From contig JARKIF010000034.1 in the NCBI GenBank assembly GCA_029378245.1, positions 62,001 to 126,000 of the forward strand: DNA of 64,000 nucleotides. Direction: 5' to 3'. The stretch's first letter is position 1, and each line of letters opens with the position of its first letter. A program made the translations under genes and the position numbers. The notes under the pieces were generated by a model. That model was not told the DNA's origin, did no database searches, and worked only from the letters and a program-made list of their open reading frames with translations. Positions 43,011-54,416 of the stretch are shown piece after piece. The stretch comes from Roridomyces roridus (taxonomy: Eukaryota > Basidiomycota > Agaricomycetes > Agaricales > Mycenaceae).

Positions 43011-46000
43011 TTACACCGCCATGAAGCCTCCCGCCTGCGACGAGCCCTTACCAATGCTCATCGCAATCGCTTTCCTCTTGTCTTCCCACCCCTTGAGACC
43101 CCGTAAAAGTTGAATAATCTTGTCGCGCTTGGCCTGCCGGATGTCGTTGATGGACACGCTGCCCATCCGCACCTCGTTATCCAAGAGGAAGTCAAACAGA
43201 CGGAAGAGACCATCCAGGTTGTCGTCCGTCGGGTCCTTGGGGAACGCCGAGTCTGGTACGGGAGGAGACGACGGCCGCCCCTTGATTGATTCTGCTAGCC
43301 GCAGCAACGCGAGTCCGTCGCAAAGCGGCCCATTCGGGTCCGTGATCTGCAGGTGGGATGGAAGATGGGAGTTTGCCCACTCGATGAGCCCATCGTCAAC
43401 TGGCGCGGGAGCCTGTTGAGAGCTCATACGACGCGTTGGTCTGGGAGGCGCGACTGATTGAGGGCTGGCAGGCACATCACCTCCATCAACCGTCTCGTTG
43501 GTAAAGAACGAATCCAGCCTCGCGCGTTCTTCCTTCGGGGCACCCTCGGCCGTCGCAAAGCCAGTGAGCATGAGAACCCTTGCATCCCGGGTCGACGGTT
43601 GGTCAGTGTTCTCCCGTCGCAATGCCCGCTGCGTAGCCGCACGAGCAGTGGGTGATGGTGGGCGGGGAGCAGGATTCATCGCTTGCGCGACCATGAGCGG
43701 GATGGTCGGGATGTTGCACGATGACACCACCGGCTTGGAATAGTCCCGCCCAATGGTCGCTTTCATGATTGCCTTCATCCAGTCACGGACAACCGTCTTT
43801 TCGTCCGAACTGAAATAGTGTGTCTTGTCACTTTCATGGTCAATGCGGAATCCATATCGCCCCGGGTCCACATTCTCATCTACAGTGACCTTGTAACCAA
43901 TAATATTGATATAGGCCTTGATTTTCGTCTCCTACAAGGGGTGTTAGCCACGAAATCAACTGAGAATAGCCACGTACGGTCTTGCTACTGCTCTTCAATA
44001 CGTAAAAGTCGGGGCCCTTGAGGATAAAGTACCGCAGCTTCCAAGCGTTGTACCTTTCTCCCTTCTTGCGCATCCATCCAACGTGGTCCGGCTCGCCAAT
44101 CTGCTCAAGGATGCTCTGCCCGGGTTTGAGTTTGCCAGCAGCAGTTGTCGATGCATTGGCTGCGGCCGCAGCTGCGGCGCTGGCACCTTTCCCAGCATCC
44201 GTCGCATGACTGGACGATGTTCGTTTCCGCAGCACGGCAGGATTGGCGGCCGATGGCAGGATCGGTGTTGCCTCAGCACTGGGTGCAGAGCCCGTCGCGG
44301 AAGCCGCGCTGCTCCCAGGAGCACCTGGCGTGGAGGGACGCCCACTCTTCCGGTTGAGTCGCGGGAGGGTGAATCCCGACGTCGCCTTGTCCACTTTGTC
44401 GTCTTCGCTACCACTGAAAAAAAGGTCAGCCAGAGTGTTGGAAAGACACTATTTTTGGCATACGCAGAGTAGCGAGGAGCAGGTTTGCGACCCAATGTTC
44501 CACCGAAAGAAGCACCAAAGATGCTCAAGCGATCACCTCCCTTGCCAGGATGACCGGCATCAACACTCTTCTTTCCCCGAGCATGCCGCCCTGGCCCAGG
44601 TGCAATATTGCTTTCCTTCTTGCCGGACGACTTGCCATCAGCCGTCTTGCCGGATGATTTGCCATCAGCGGTCTTGTGATCCACTAGCGAGTCGGTCTCT
44701 TTGATAGATCCACTCGCCTGTGATCCGTCCTCGGGAGTGGCCGCCGAATTCGGCGACCCAACAGGCGAACGTCCACCGAACAATCGCTTGCGAATCGATG
44801 CACCCGTATGCGGGAGCTCGCTCTGTGCACAATTAGCCATGTGCTGCGAAGATTAAGAATACACCAACCTCGCTCATAGCAGCCCTTTCTTCGTCATGAG
44901 CGTCAGCATCACCCGTCTGGGTAGCAGAAACATTAAGCGCGCCGTCACTAGGCGACAAGGTCAATTGAGCTGGTCGGCCCTTGACGCGCGCCCCGTTCGC
45001 TTGGTCGAGATTAATGCCCAGGCCAGAGACGCCGCGTTCAGAGACAGGAAGTAAAGTGGCATCTGGGTCGTTGAAAGTACCAAACTCTCCCGTAGTTGCA
45101 CTCTCGGGGCTTATAAGCCCCGCAGCAACCCCGTATTTGGCAAACTGCCCATTGCTCAACGGCGAGCCCAAGGAGGATTGCATGCTGTGATGGCCATTGT
45201 ACGAATGCTGCGAGTGAGATTGCGACTGGGTCCTCGAATGGCCATTATACTGCGGCGACTGTGGGAGCTGGGATTGCGGCGAGTTGGACAAGTGATTCGC
45301 GAATTGCGGGTGTTGGGGAGAGTTTTGCGGGTTGTATGCCTGGAAAGACGCGGAAGGCGAAGGCGGTCGACGAAGATCGACAATGGCATTGGCAATACGC
45401 ATGCGCTTACCAAACGCCATTATACCTATTTCAGTTTTGAGAAGATTGACGTCAAGGTCAAGGAGAACATCTCCGGTAATTTCTTGTTCTGCATAATTGA
45501 AAGCAATTAGCAAGAGAACCGCATGAACAAGAATAACTTGCCAGTGAATTTATCGCACACATCCTCGTCAAAGCCTTTGCCTTTGAGCCAGTCGACCACT
45601 TCCTCAACGGTCCACTCGGAAGGATGTTTCCCCGTTCCGTTCGCACTGCCGCCGCTTCCACTCCCATGACCACTGTCATCGCGCCGCTTTCCTTCGCTCA
45701 CAGCGGATAGTGGGGCAGAAGTGACGCTGCTCGGCTTGGAGGGTACCAGACCACCAGCAGCCGAGGAAGCAATGCTGCTGTGTTTGGAGGTAAGAGCAGC
45801 CGAAGGCGCAGGCGAAGGCAGTCCAACGGTCGGAATCACCACTGGCTCGCGAACTGGTGTGGGTTCCCGCTCTACCGGCGGTGGAAGCGCAATCGCGGTC
45901 GGTGGAGGATATGAAGCGTCTCCAGGAGAGACAGGTGTTGGGGGCACAGGTACCGAGAAGGTATTAGCAGTAGCAGTAGCAGGCTCGTCCTCCATAGCCC

Positions 46001-46832
46001 GCATGCGTCCAAGCTGATCAGTGTGTTCGTTCTCCGAGGGTTCCTCCTCCTCTGGAATGTAAGGATGCTCACGGAGCGGAGAACCGGCGAATGTGTTGTC
46101 GTGCTCATGGTCATCCTCGTCCTCGCTGTCGTCGCTGAGTTCCACAGAAATGGGCGGAGCGACCAGCCTGCTCGGTCCAGACGAGAAAATCCGATCCAGC
46201 TCCTCCGCATCTTTGACCGCCTGTCTGGCCTTCTCCGCCAGCTTCCTCCTTGCACCCTTGTGCCACCCCTCGCCTTCGCTCACGTCGAAATCCGTCTCGT
46301 CTTCATCATCCGTGCGACCGTCGTGCGTGGACGCAAAACTGAAGCTGCGGTCGTCCCGGTCAATGTTTGAGCTGCTTTCGTTGTTGCGGTTGCCGAGCTG
46401 CTCGATGGCCTTCTGGACGTCGGTCATTGTCGCCTTCATGACCTCGCCGTTCGGGTCGCCTTCGCCGCCGTTGAGATATATCTGCGGGACGGGGGAAACG
46501 GGTGAGACCTCGCTCGACTCTGGCTCCTCTGCAAGCGACTGAAGCGGTGTGGATGCCGTAGACCCCTCCGAGGGTGGTGCCGTAGAAGTAGTGGAAGTAG
46601 CAGTAGCTTCGGCGGGTGCAGCAGCAGTAGCTTCCGTGGCGGCCGGAGGAGCGGTAGTCGTATAGCTCTGCGGGAAGAGTCCTACTCTGCCGAGGAGATT
46701 GCGGCCCCTCCACCAGCCATCGCCGTACAGATCGTCCTTCTCGACAATTTCGACTGGTTCCCCAGCACGGAAAGATATCTCATCTTCGTGTTCGGGCACA
46801 AAGTCGTGCAGGGCATACACGTACTCGGGCAT
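43011..46832 (-). CDS. Boi1/Boi2-like SH3-SAM-PH polarity scaffold with CH-like C-terminus
   Basis: Start MPEYVYALHDFVPEHEDEIS at ATG 46832, immediately the SH3 domain (PVEIVEKDDLYGDGWWRGRN, GLFPQSYT). A long acidic/Ser-rich linker leads to a SAM domain (PSEWTVEEVVDWLKGKGFDE; KFTGKLF and, after an intron, EQEITGDVLLDLDVNLLKTE, GIMAFGKRMRIANAI). Then low-complexity Gln/Ser sequence and a PH domain: DHVGWMRKKGERYNAWKLRY, FILKGPDFYVLKSSSKT, KAYINIIGYKVTVDENVDPG, HYFSSDEKTVVRDWMKAIMK. The last part LIEWANSHLPSHLQITDPNG, CDGLALLRLAESIKG and LFRLFDFLLDNEV resembles a calponin-homology domain. Yeast Boi1/2 bind Bem1/Cdc42 and phosphoinositides at growth sites and exocyst; this scaffold likely acts at hyphal tips. 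About 1,200 residues; stop 43011. Confidence 0.85.
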
Positions 46833-46939
46833 TGGACGAGTAGAGACGACAAGCCGTCTGTCGAGGCGGTGGGACGATGATGGGAGGAAAGAAGTCCGCA
46901 GCGGTGACACCAAATCTTTGACAGGTCTTACTGTACAGC

Positions 46940-49900
46940 TTACAGGAGTCTTACAACCTTGCTCTCTCTCCTGGTACACATATAAATCTCAGACCCCACC
47001 TCCCGATCCATCCAGGAGCTTTGCGCCGTCGGTATCAAATTGGTAACGGAATACCGCCCGCCAACTTCAAGCGGCATCCCAGCCGCGTCCCACACCGTCA
47101 GCTGTGCCGACCGATTAGCTCCCCTTCTTCGTGTGCACGCATCTTGCACGACCAATATTCGGAAATTGCGCACTTCCCGGGGAGGGCACATCGTCTGGCA
47201 TAGTTAGTAGAGAGATTACCCTATCATCAAGATGCACTCACCCGCAACTCTTGCTCAATCTCGTCCCTAGACCGCTCTCTCTCCTTCTCTACACGGTCCA
47301 GAATCAACCGCGCCAGCCACCCTGCAGAGCTCGAACTGATGCGAGATAACACTGCAGCCGCACCTGCCGGATCGTCGAGTTCATCATAGAGCTCTTCGAT
47401 TTCATCCGGGGCCTCAGCTGTCAGAGTGAGAGATGGACGTGAGAATCAAGGCACAACCACATACCATCTGCACCAGGCGCAAAGGCGCCCGCCCGACGCT
47501 CCAGACGATCAGCATAACCTTGATACCGGACTTCCTTCTTCGCATACTCTTCGCGAAGCTTGCTTTCATGGACTTGCCTACGCCGCTGTTTCTTCGCGTC
47601 AGAAGGAAGATCCCACCCCGGAACCGGTAAACCAACCTTCCACTTTTCCTCCGCTTCCGCTTCGCCCCGTTCGTCCCTCGGTCCTTCCCTGTGCTTCTCA
47701 CCGTTCTCATCCTGAACAAACTCGAGAAACGCGACTGGATACGTCTATCCCGTAATCAGCTTCCCTTCTCTTCAATTCTCGGAATCAAACCTTGAGCACG
47801 ACCAGGTCCATCGCAGCAACCACCCCTCCATCGGCGGTCAGACTGTTCATGGTCGACACCCATGGCGCGCCCTGGAAACCCAGCTTGGCATGCCACGGCA
47901 CCAAATGCGACGAATTGCCGGATAAAACCAAAGTTGTGGAATTGTACGCCTCGAGTACTTCCGACGCGTCTTTGCGTTCGGTGGAAAGCTGAACACAATC
48001 AGCAAGATTTGCATGACAAGCGATTTCACTCACCCGAGCACCCACGACCCCGATCTTCCGCCCAACCCGAATCAACCCCCTCCTCGTTGCACGTGCAAGT
48101 GGCGCATCAACCTGCGCACGAAGTCGATACCAGCCATCCGTCAGCTCGAATTCCGGATGCGGCGGAATAGGCATCCCATCCTCTGTCATGGCCGCCTCTG
48201 ACCAAGTGATGTTTGACACGCACAGCACCATCGGGCAAGACGCAGGAGCATCTTGGGCTGCGATACACCGTAATGGCGGGCGCACTCCCCGATTCAACTC
48301 GCGTTCATATCTCCACAACGTCAGTCCAGGCTGGCGAATGCGAAAGAAAACACACCTATAAAGCAGCTGCCTCATGACCTCATTCCAACACCACCTCTTC
48401 GTCCCTGGGTCTCCCTCCCGTTCAGGCTCAAGGCACGCCATCCCCGCAAGCTTCCATAAAATAAGCGCCCAGTGGTTATCCACCCACGGCTTGGTCGCAA
48501 GCGTGCATCCGCGGCTCAAAAGCTCCTCTAGTGCCGCTGCTGGGCCCAACATATTCATCGAACTCGGGGAGGTGCCAGATGGTGGTGTCGCTGAAGGTGT
48601 GTGGAATGAGTAGTACATGGCCATAGTGGGCGTTATTTGTGTTAGTTCCGAGGTGGCGCTGTAGATAGTTAGCATACATTCCATCGAAATGAGAAACCCG
48701 CGTACATTCCCATCGTTTCCAAGTCCTGAGCCGTGTACTCTTGCGGGACAAGCCCAGAGGATGGCAAAGTCTTTCTGTCAGGTCGAGGAGCTAAATCAAA
48801 GAATGCCTTTGTTCGAGCAGAGACCGACGGCTGCTGCGACTTTATTGGGGTTGGCTGCTTCACTTCGGCAACCTTCACTTTCGCGATAGCTTTCTCCTTT
48901 TCCTCCTCCTCCAAACGCACCCGCCCCGGCTCACCAGGCTTCATTCCTGCCTTGAAAGGAGTCTTGAAAGCAGGCCGACTTCGCGAGGCACCTCGCATGG
49001 GTGTAACGAACCCCGTCACGCTCGTCCTTAACGGCGTTGCAGGCGTGCCACCCACTGCAGCGAACGAATGCTGCGTCCCCGCCGTCACGAAGCTACTCGA
49101 CACCATTCCTTGCCGTGCATGAGGATTAAGCGGTGAAGGAGCAAAAGCTGCCTTGGCCGCCGTCTGCGGAAGCAGCGGCGATTTGAATGCTTTAGGTTTG
49201 GGAGCCTTGAATTGCCCAAGACCTGGTAATGAAAGGGCTGGTAGAGCGGTGGACGTGGAAGGGCGCGAAAATTGAGCGGGGCTGGGCGTGACCGGTGAAT
49301 TGAACGAGTTATCGAGGATGGGACGGAGCACAGGTCGTTCTGGGGACGCGTTTCGCGGGAGAGTGGAAGCTGTTTTGAACGAAGCGTTGGCATTGGCGTT
49401 TTCGCGGCCGAATTGAGTCTCTGTGACGATTGGCTCTGGCCCTTCAGCCCATATCGCGTTCATCTTCTCCTTTGCTTTGGCCAAGGCGGCAATGGAGGGT
49501 TCAATCCACCCTTTATTCGACGCCTTCATGAACCCAATCGGCGCTGCACCCTGCGGCTGCAGGCTCGATGCAGAGGCAAACTTGGCGGTCTGGAAGCCAA
49601 CCGGAGCCATATTCTCCGCTGGCGCAAACCAAGCATCATAGTCGGGTTCCGGTGGTGGTACTTCGGGAGACGGGGATCGAGCGGGATCGGGACGAAAAGC
49701 AGATGCAGACGCGAAACCGGGTAACTTGGACGCGGTTGTGAAAGTGAGGGCCTTGGAGAACGGGTTCTCTGGGTCATCTGGAATCCCTGACCCACGCGGC
49801 GGTGCGCTGGATGTCGGTTGGGACAACCTGGCCTCAATTTCGTCGAAGACCTGGAGGTCCTCTTGACTCAGATCCGGGAGCTGGTCGTACGTCGGGGAGA

Positions 49901-49964
49901 ACAGCGCCGTTCGTTGCCGCTTGCGTGCTGGAGAGCTCGACGGGGAACGAGCGACAGACGCCAT
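46940..49964 (-). CDS. BRH2: BRCA2/Brh2-type recombination mediator
   Basis: Loads Rad51 on RPA-coated ssDNA in homologous recombination, nuclear. Start MASVARSPSSSPARKRQRTA (ATG 49964; another in-frame ATG at 50024) with an NLS-like KRQR. A clear BRC repeat lies at residues about 145-172: GFMKASNKGWIEPSIAALAK, with FxxA and the ALAKAKEKM helix. Further FxxA-type segments: FTTASKLPGFA, FQTAKFASAS, FKTASTLPRNAS. After an intron near 48,672 the DSS1-binding helical domain is unmistakable: WVDNHWALILWKLAGMA, YRYERELNRGVRPPLRCIAA, followed by OB1 (SPMVLCVSNI-like, ELTDGWYRLRAQVDAPLARA, HAKLGFQGAPW, DGGVVAAMDLVVLKVYPVAF), a helical insert and OB2 (RNFRILVVQDACTRRRGANR, GGRYSVTNLIPTAQSSWM). Ends at 46940. 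About 900 residues. An OB3 domain is not visible. Confidence 0.9.
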
Positions 49965-50420
49965 CGTTGAGGCGCGGAAGGTGAGCACGTGAGAAACACG
50001 TTGATGCGACGCGTCAATAAGCATAAAGAATCATCAAATGGATCAACAACCCCTCCGGCCGGAGTGCATCAATAGCTACAAAAGGTAAAAACATATTTTC
50101 GAAATTCGTTATCGACTTATGTCGTCGTCCAAGGTAATTATACTGACTACTTCAACCGCACACATTAGGGAAACTTCAACTACCATGTCTGAGACGCAAG
50201 TGAGGATCTCCAGTTTTCGCTCGGGGCTACAACTTATCATTTTGCAGAGTCAACAAACTAAATAGGTAAGGTATGAGGAGGATGTACGGTGGTGTATCGG
50301 TGCGGTGGGAATGGAGTGCTGTGTCTGTATGAACCGAGGACGGAATTACGGAAGTAAGCAAGTGGCCAGAAATCTGCAAATCTGCGCACCCCTACCCAAC
50401 GGGAATCTGAATAAAAACGG
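49965..50420. promoter_or_regulatory. Intergenic region upstream of BRH2
   Basis: 456 bp between the BRH2 start and the stop of the small minus-strand gene. No coding signal seen. Contains a 17-bp match (50144-50160) to the end of the GH5 gene. Confidence 0.4.
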
Positions 50421-50733
50421 TCAAAGCTCGTCCATGTCTTCGACAGACATCGTCTGGACGCGGCTGGGTAGCCCCCTTTTCCTTTTATTTGGCTGGGGTG
50501 AGTTGGGTTCCGTCGGTGTCGGGGGTCGCTTGTCTGCAGAAGGAAGGTGAGCAAACGTACCAGCGAGCTAGAGGATGACAGCGAGCTGGAGAAGACGCAC
50601 CGATGAAGCAACCGCGACGTGCGTCAAGCTCCTGGACGCGGTGGGTTATTCGGTCGTACTCAAGTTGGTCCATCTCAATCTCATCTGAATATAGTTCAGG
50701 ATTTGGGTGGATGGTGTGCGGTGCGTCGCTCAT
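50421..50733 (-). CDS. Small basic hypothetical protein (about 81 residues)
   Basis: Two exons: ATG 50733 opens MSDAPHTIHPNPELYSDEIE and runs through LEYDRITHRVQELDARRGCF; a 68-nt intron (gtgcgtcttc to ttctgcag) joins in frame to DKRPPTPTEPNSPQPNKRKR and GLPSRVQTMSVEDMDEL, TGA 50421-50423. The splice keeps reading open on both sides and removes stops in other frames, which supports a real gene. PNKRKR could be a nuclear localisation signal. The frame is also open upstream to an ATG at 50970, which would overlap the next gene's start region on the other strand; I prefer the short form. No family recognised. Confidence 0.5.
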
Positions 50734-50850
50734 GTGAATATCGATAGTTGTAGGGATAGGTGATGGGATTTGGTTCGCCGGAATTGTTGTTCCCGATGGA
50801 GTCTCGCTCGACAGACTCTTTTTCCGACTAGCGACAGCGGCCTCTAGGCA

Positions 50851-52533
50851 ATGGAGCCGCGCCCAACACAACCCTCCTGCGACCGGCCCTTCCTGCTCGA
50901 CAAGGACGGCAGAAGCGGACACACCGTACACAATGTCCGGCCCGTCACCAGGTACCTCAATTATCTTCATTCGGCTTTCGACCGATACTCGGTCGATGAG
51001 TGGGCCCTCCTCCGTGCTGCTTTCGTCGTCCTGCGCCCACTCCTAATACGCGACGGGTTGGAGTCGGAGTATCTCCTCTTCGTGGATACGGTCCGTGCTC
51101 GCATGACCGCAACGCACGTGCGAACAAGAGAGTTCCCGTGGTCTGGCGTCGCCCGCGAATACCTTGCCAAGGATCCCAAATTACTGAGCCGATTTTCGCA
51201 AATTCTTGCGTTCAACGAACACGACGCCACCACCGGCCTCGGTTTCCCCCCGCGATCGAGTGGTCTCCCCGAGGCAGATCCAAACCCACCACCACTGAAG
51301 ACATGCCCATCGGTAAGGCGGGAAGATGGCGAGCACATCAAGGGATGTGGCAAGCAGTTACTCGAGGCGTGGCAAAAAGTTAAACGCAGCATCATGGAGG
51401 GTGCTGAGGACGAAGATGTTGGGGACCCGAGGATAGCTTTGACTACTTACCGCAGCGGCAATATCCTGGATCCTGAGGATGGAGACGATGGGGACGATGG
51501 GGACGATGGGGACGATGGGGACGATGAGGTTGGTCCGTCGGCCAGGGGCACCCCGAAGCTCTTGTCGTTGGGCGAGGGGCGTCAGCCCTTCAACGAGTTC
51601 AAAATGTCGTTACTCAGAGCGGCGCTGCCTGGTGCGTTCTCAAATATGGCTGGTGACTTTGCTGACGTCCAACCTTAGATCTGCTCGAAGCAGCTCACGA
51701 GTATAGGAAGAAGTTTGGTCAGCTACCCCACGACCCGGAATTCGAGACAAGCCTGCAAAGGCAAGGAGCGGCACTCTTGTTTGACCAACTGGTCAGTGGG
51801 CTGTAAATGTTACTCATAACTGCTGACGCGAGTTTAGGAATCGGAAGACGAGGAGGTGCAGTGGATACTGATCCAGGTGGTCCGTTTGATTCGCGACTGT
51901 GATCGGTCCGTATTCCGCCTCTTTTGAGCTTCGTCCGATTGAGCTTTTGGCAGTCATTCCTCGACCATCAGCGTCACCGGGATATCATTCGCCGTCTTCC
52001 ATCTCTTATGGCGAATCGTGACTTGCGGCCGTGATCACTTCACCGCGGCTGTTATGCAACCGCCGACCTCGCACCGTGATCCAGGGAGGTCCTCAAAGGG
52101 GCATATAGACCCCAATTTTCCCATGCTAGACGGCTTTCAGGACCCGGATTGGGTGAGTCCTACATCTCTTCCGCTGTATATTGTGGTACTTGACCTTGAG
52201 TAGCCCGGACTGCCGCACCTGGCCGGCCTGCATTTTGACCGCGTCAATGTGATTGATGAATCATGGAGTACGAATTTGTTCCGATGGGACTGGAAGGAGC
52301 CCGAGTTGGCCGTAGTTGACTGCGATGCGGTCGAGTACGGGGGCGGTCTGTTGCACAGGGCTGTCTGCCGGGCGGCGCCTGAAAGGCTGCAGCGCTGGTG
52401 GGGGCGGGATGGGAAAGCAGAGTGCGAGCAGGGGGTACTAGACTACGACGTACCCGCCGCGATCAAGAATCTCGCGCACCTGTGGAACCAGCGGAAGCCG
52501 ACGTCGTCGTTGGACCGGTCTGAAGAGCATTGA
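50851..52533 (+). CDS. Orphan protein with Asp/Gly minisatellite
   Basis: Start MEPRPTQPSCDRPFLLDKDG at 50851; exons join at about 51631/51679, 51797/51839, 51907/51954 and 52155/52203. The N-terminal 190 residues are helical (YLNYLHSAFDRYSVDEWALL, AFVVLRPLLIRDGLESEYLL). A Asp/Gly repeat (DGDDGDDGDDGDDGDDE, 51478-51528) follows. The C-terminal part contains HFDRVNVIDESWSTNLFRWD and YGGGLLHRAVCRAAPERLQR, ending SSLDRSEEH, TGA 52531-52533. The joining in the third exon (TISVTGISFAVFHLLWRIV) is less certain because another frame is also open there. No family recognised; probably lineage-specific. Confidence 0.55.
51478..51528 (+). repeat. 9-bp minisatellite, about five copies
   Basis: Perfect units gacgatggg repeated in tandem inside the orphan gene, encoding (D-D-G)n. 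Because the unit is a multiple of three, copy-number changes keep the frame. Confidence 0.95.
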
Positions 52534-52665
52534 AGTTGTGACAATCTTGCCATCTTGTGTACGCGTACGATGTATTATCGAGTAGCAGCGGTAGCAAATG
52601 TACAGTAACTTGCAGACGAGGAGAGCCGAATAGCTTCCTTTCATTGTCCTCCATTATTGACTACT

Positions 52666-54416
52666 TCAACCGCATACGTCTTTGTATTCAAGGTCTGTAG
52701 GGTCCTGGGGAATCCACCCATTGGCTAGCCCAGCCTGGTACGACCACTCATCGGCGTTCTCCGCCTTCCACGTCCTGAGCAGATATGAGTCGCGTAAAGA
52801 TGATGCATGCAGTGGAGACGAACCATTGAATCCATCCCTGACCCTTCTCGTAAGAAATCACCTGAGCCTCCCAGAACTGCCTCAAGAACGTCTTGTAACT
52901 CGACGAGAAGGACGAAGCAGATCCGGTCAAGCCCGTGCAGCTGCCGACTCTCGTGGAGCCCGAGTAGCTACCGTCGTATCGACTTCCAACGCCGCGCCCA
53001 TTGAGGTACTTGGCACAGTCCGTCGCCGCTTGAATAAAACAAGATGAGCTCAAAAAGGTCCGTGGCGTGGGTAAAGACGCACCTGGCGTCCACTCGCCCA
53101 CGATGACCCACAAATCAAACGTGGAAAGAGAACTTTGCTTCGCACAAACAGTGGAGATATGTTGAGCTTGCGTCATTTGAACTTCCTGGAGACGCCGGGT
53201 GAGAATGAGAAGAACATGGCGTCAGAAACTCACGGGGACCGAGAAGATGGTGTATATGTGAGTGTCCATCGCAACTCCTTGGAATCCGGATGTTGGCATG
53301 AATCCACTCCAATAGGAGAGCGGCTACCGAAATGGAATTAGTGTTGTCCTCTAAAAATAAAATAATCATACCTGGAAGGCGTCATGGATGAGCACGACAA
53401 GATTGGTCTGGGTAGAGGTCCCGGGGAAGTATCTGCAAGAAGTCTTAGTATGCGGAGAATTATTCACAATTCATCCTTACCGAAGATTCCCGTAGCTGTC
53501 GAACCAGTACTAGAAACAACGTTCGGTCAGTCTATATCGCATATGAGCCGAAAAGGTTCTAAACTTGTTTGACGACGGACAACACATTAGCGCCGTTAAA
53601 ACCGGCGGGTCTGACGCAGCACGTTCAGGTGGTGTGTTCTGGTAAGAATAGAAAGCACTCGACTCGTTCAACGGCGCGACAATCGGGACATTCTGGTAGT
53701 TATTGTTGACCATGGGACCAATCTGGTTCTTGATAATTGCATCTGTGCGCTGTACATTCGTGTTGTTCGTGTACCATTGCCTGTGATCAGTCAGTATTGC
53801 GCAGATTCATTCCAAATTAGTCTTACGGGGTGGACACCCTATGTCCCGAATTATCGAAGCCATTCTGGCTGCCTGGCGCACCGTGCAAATCAACTTGGAA
53901 GACGTGTCAGCGCACGAAGAGGGGCGGGAATTAGCTGAATGCACCGATGACCTTCAACCCCGCATCCGTAGCCCACTGAATCGCCTTTTGCAGGTAGGGC
54001 AATTGGCCTTGAATGTACGGCTCGCCTGGCCCCACTTCGAATGCCCAGTAGCCGATGGGCAGACGCACGTGGTTCAGGCCTGCGGCCGCGATGGCTTGGA
54101 AATCCGCTTGGGTTATCCAGGTATTCCAATGGTTCTGCAGAGCGGCAGTAGCTGTGGCGCGGTCCTGCAAGGAGGCAAAGGTCCATTCGTCTACGATGTT
54201 CGCGTTTCCGGTGTTGTCGAAGAGAGAGGGCGTGATCCAGGGCTGCAGAGAGAGGTCAACGACGCGTCGAACGCGCGGAAGAGGGAGGTACCTCGAGGAC
54301 AAGCCAGCCACCTAGATTGACGCCGCGGACCTTCTCAGTGCCGTACGGGAAGCCCCAAGAGAACACGGAGGGTATGAGAGAGAGCGCGAAGAATGTCAGA
54401 CGGAAAGAGGGAGCCA
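52666..54416 (-). CDS. Exo-beta-1,3-glucanase, GH5 family, secreted
   Basis: Cell-wall glucan hydrolase releasing glucose from beta-1,3-glucan ends. ATG 54416 gives the signal peptide MAPSFRLTFFALSLIPSVFS, then [63 protein letters not shown] and the acid/base motif APLNEPAGFNGANVLSVVKQ. The catalytic Glu codon is split GA|A by an intron (donor gtcgag). Next YWFDSYGNLRYFPGTSTQ, MDTHIYTIFS and the nucleophile motif VGEWTPAATDCAKYLNGRGV. The end WSYQAGLANGWIPQDPTDLE is typical, TGA 52666-52668. About 425 residues, 9-10 introns. Secreted wall remodelling enzyme; strong assignment. Confidence 0.93.

Noticed and set aside
51478..51528. CRISPR-like array.
   Set aside because: Unit is 9 bp without spacers and inside an open frame in a eukaryote; it is a coding minisatellite.
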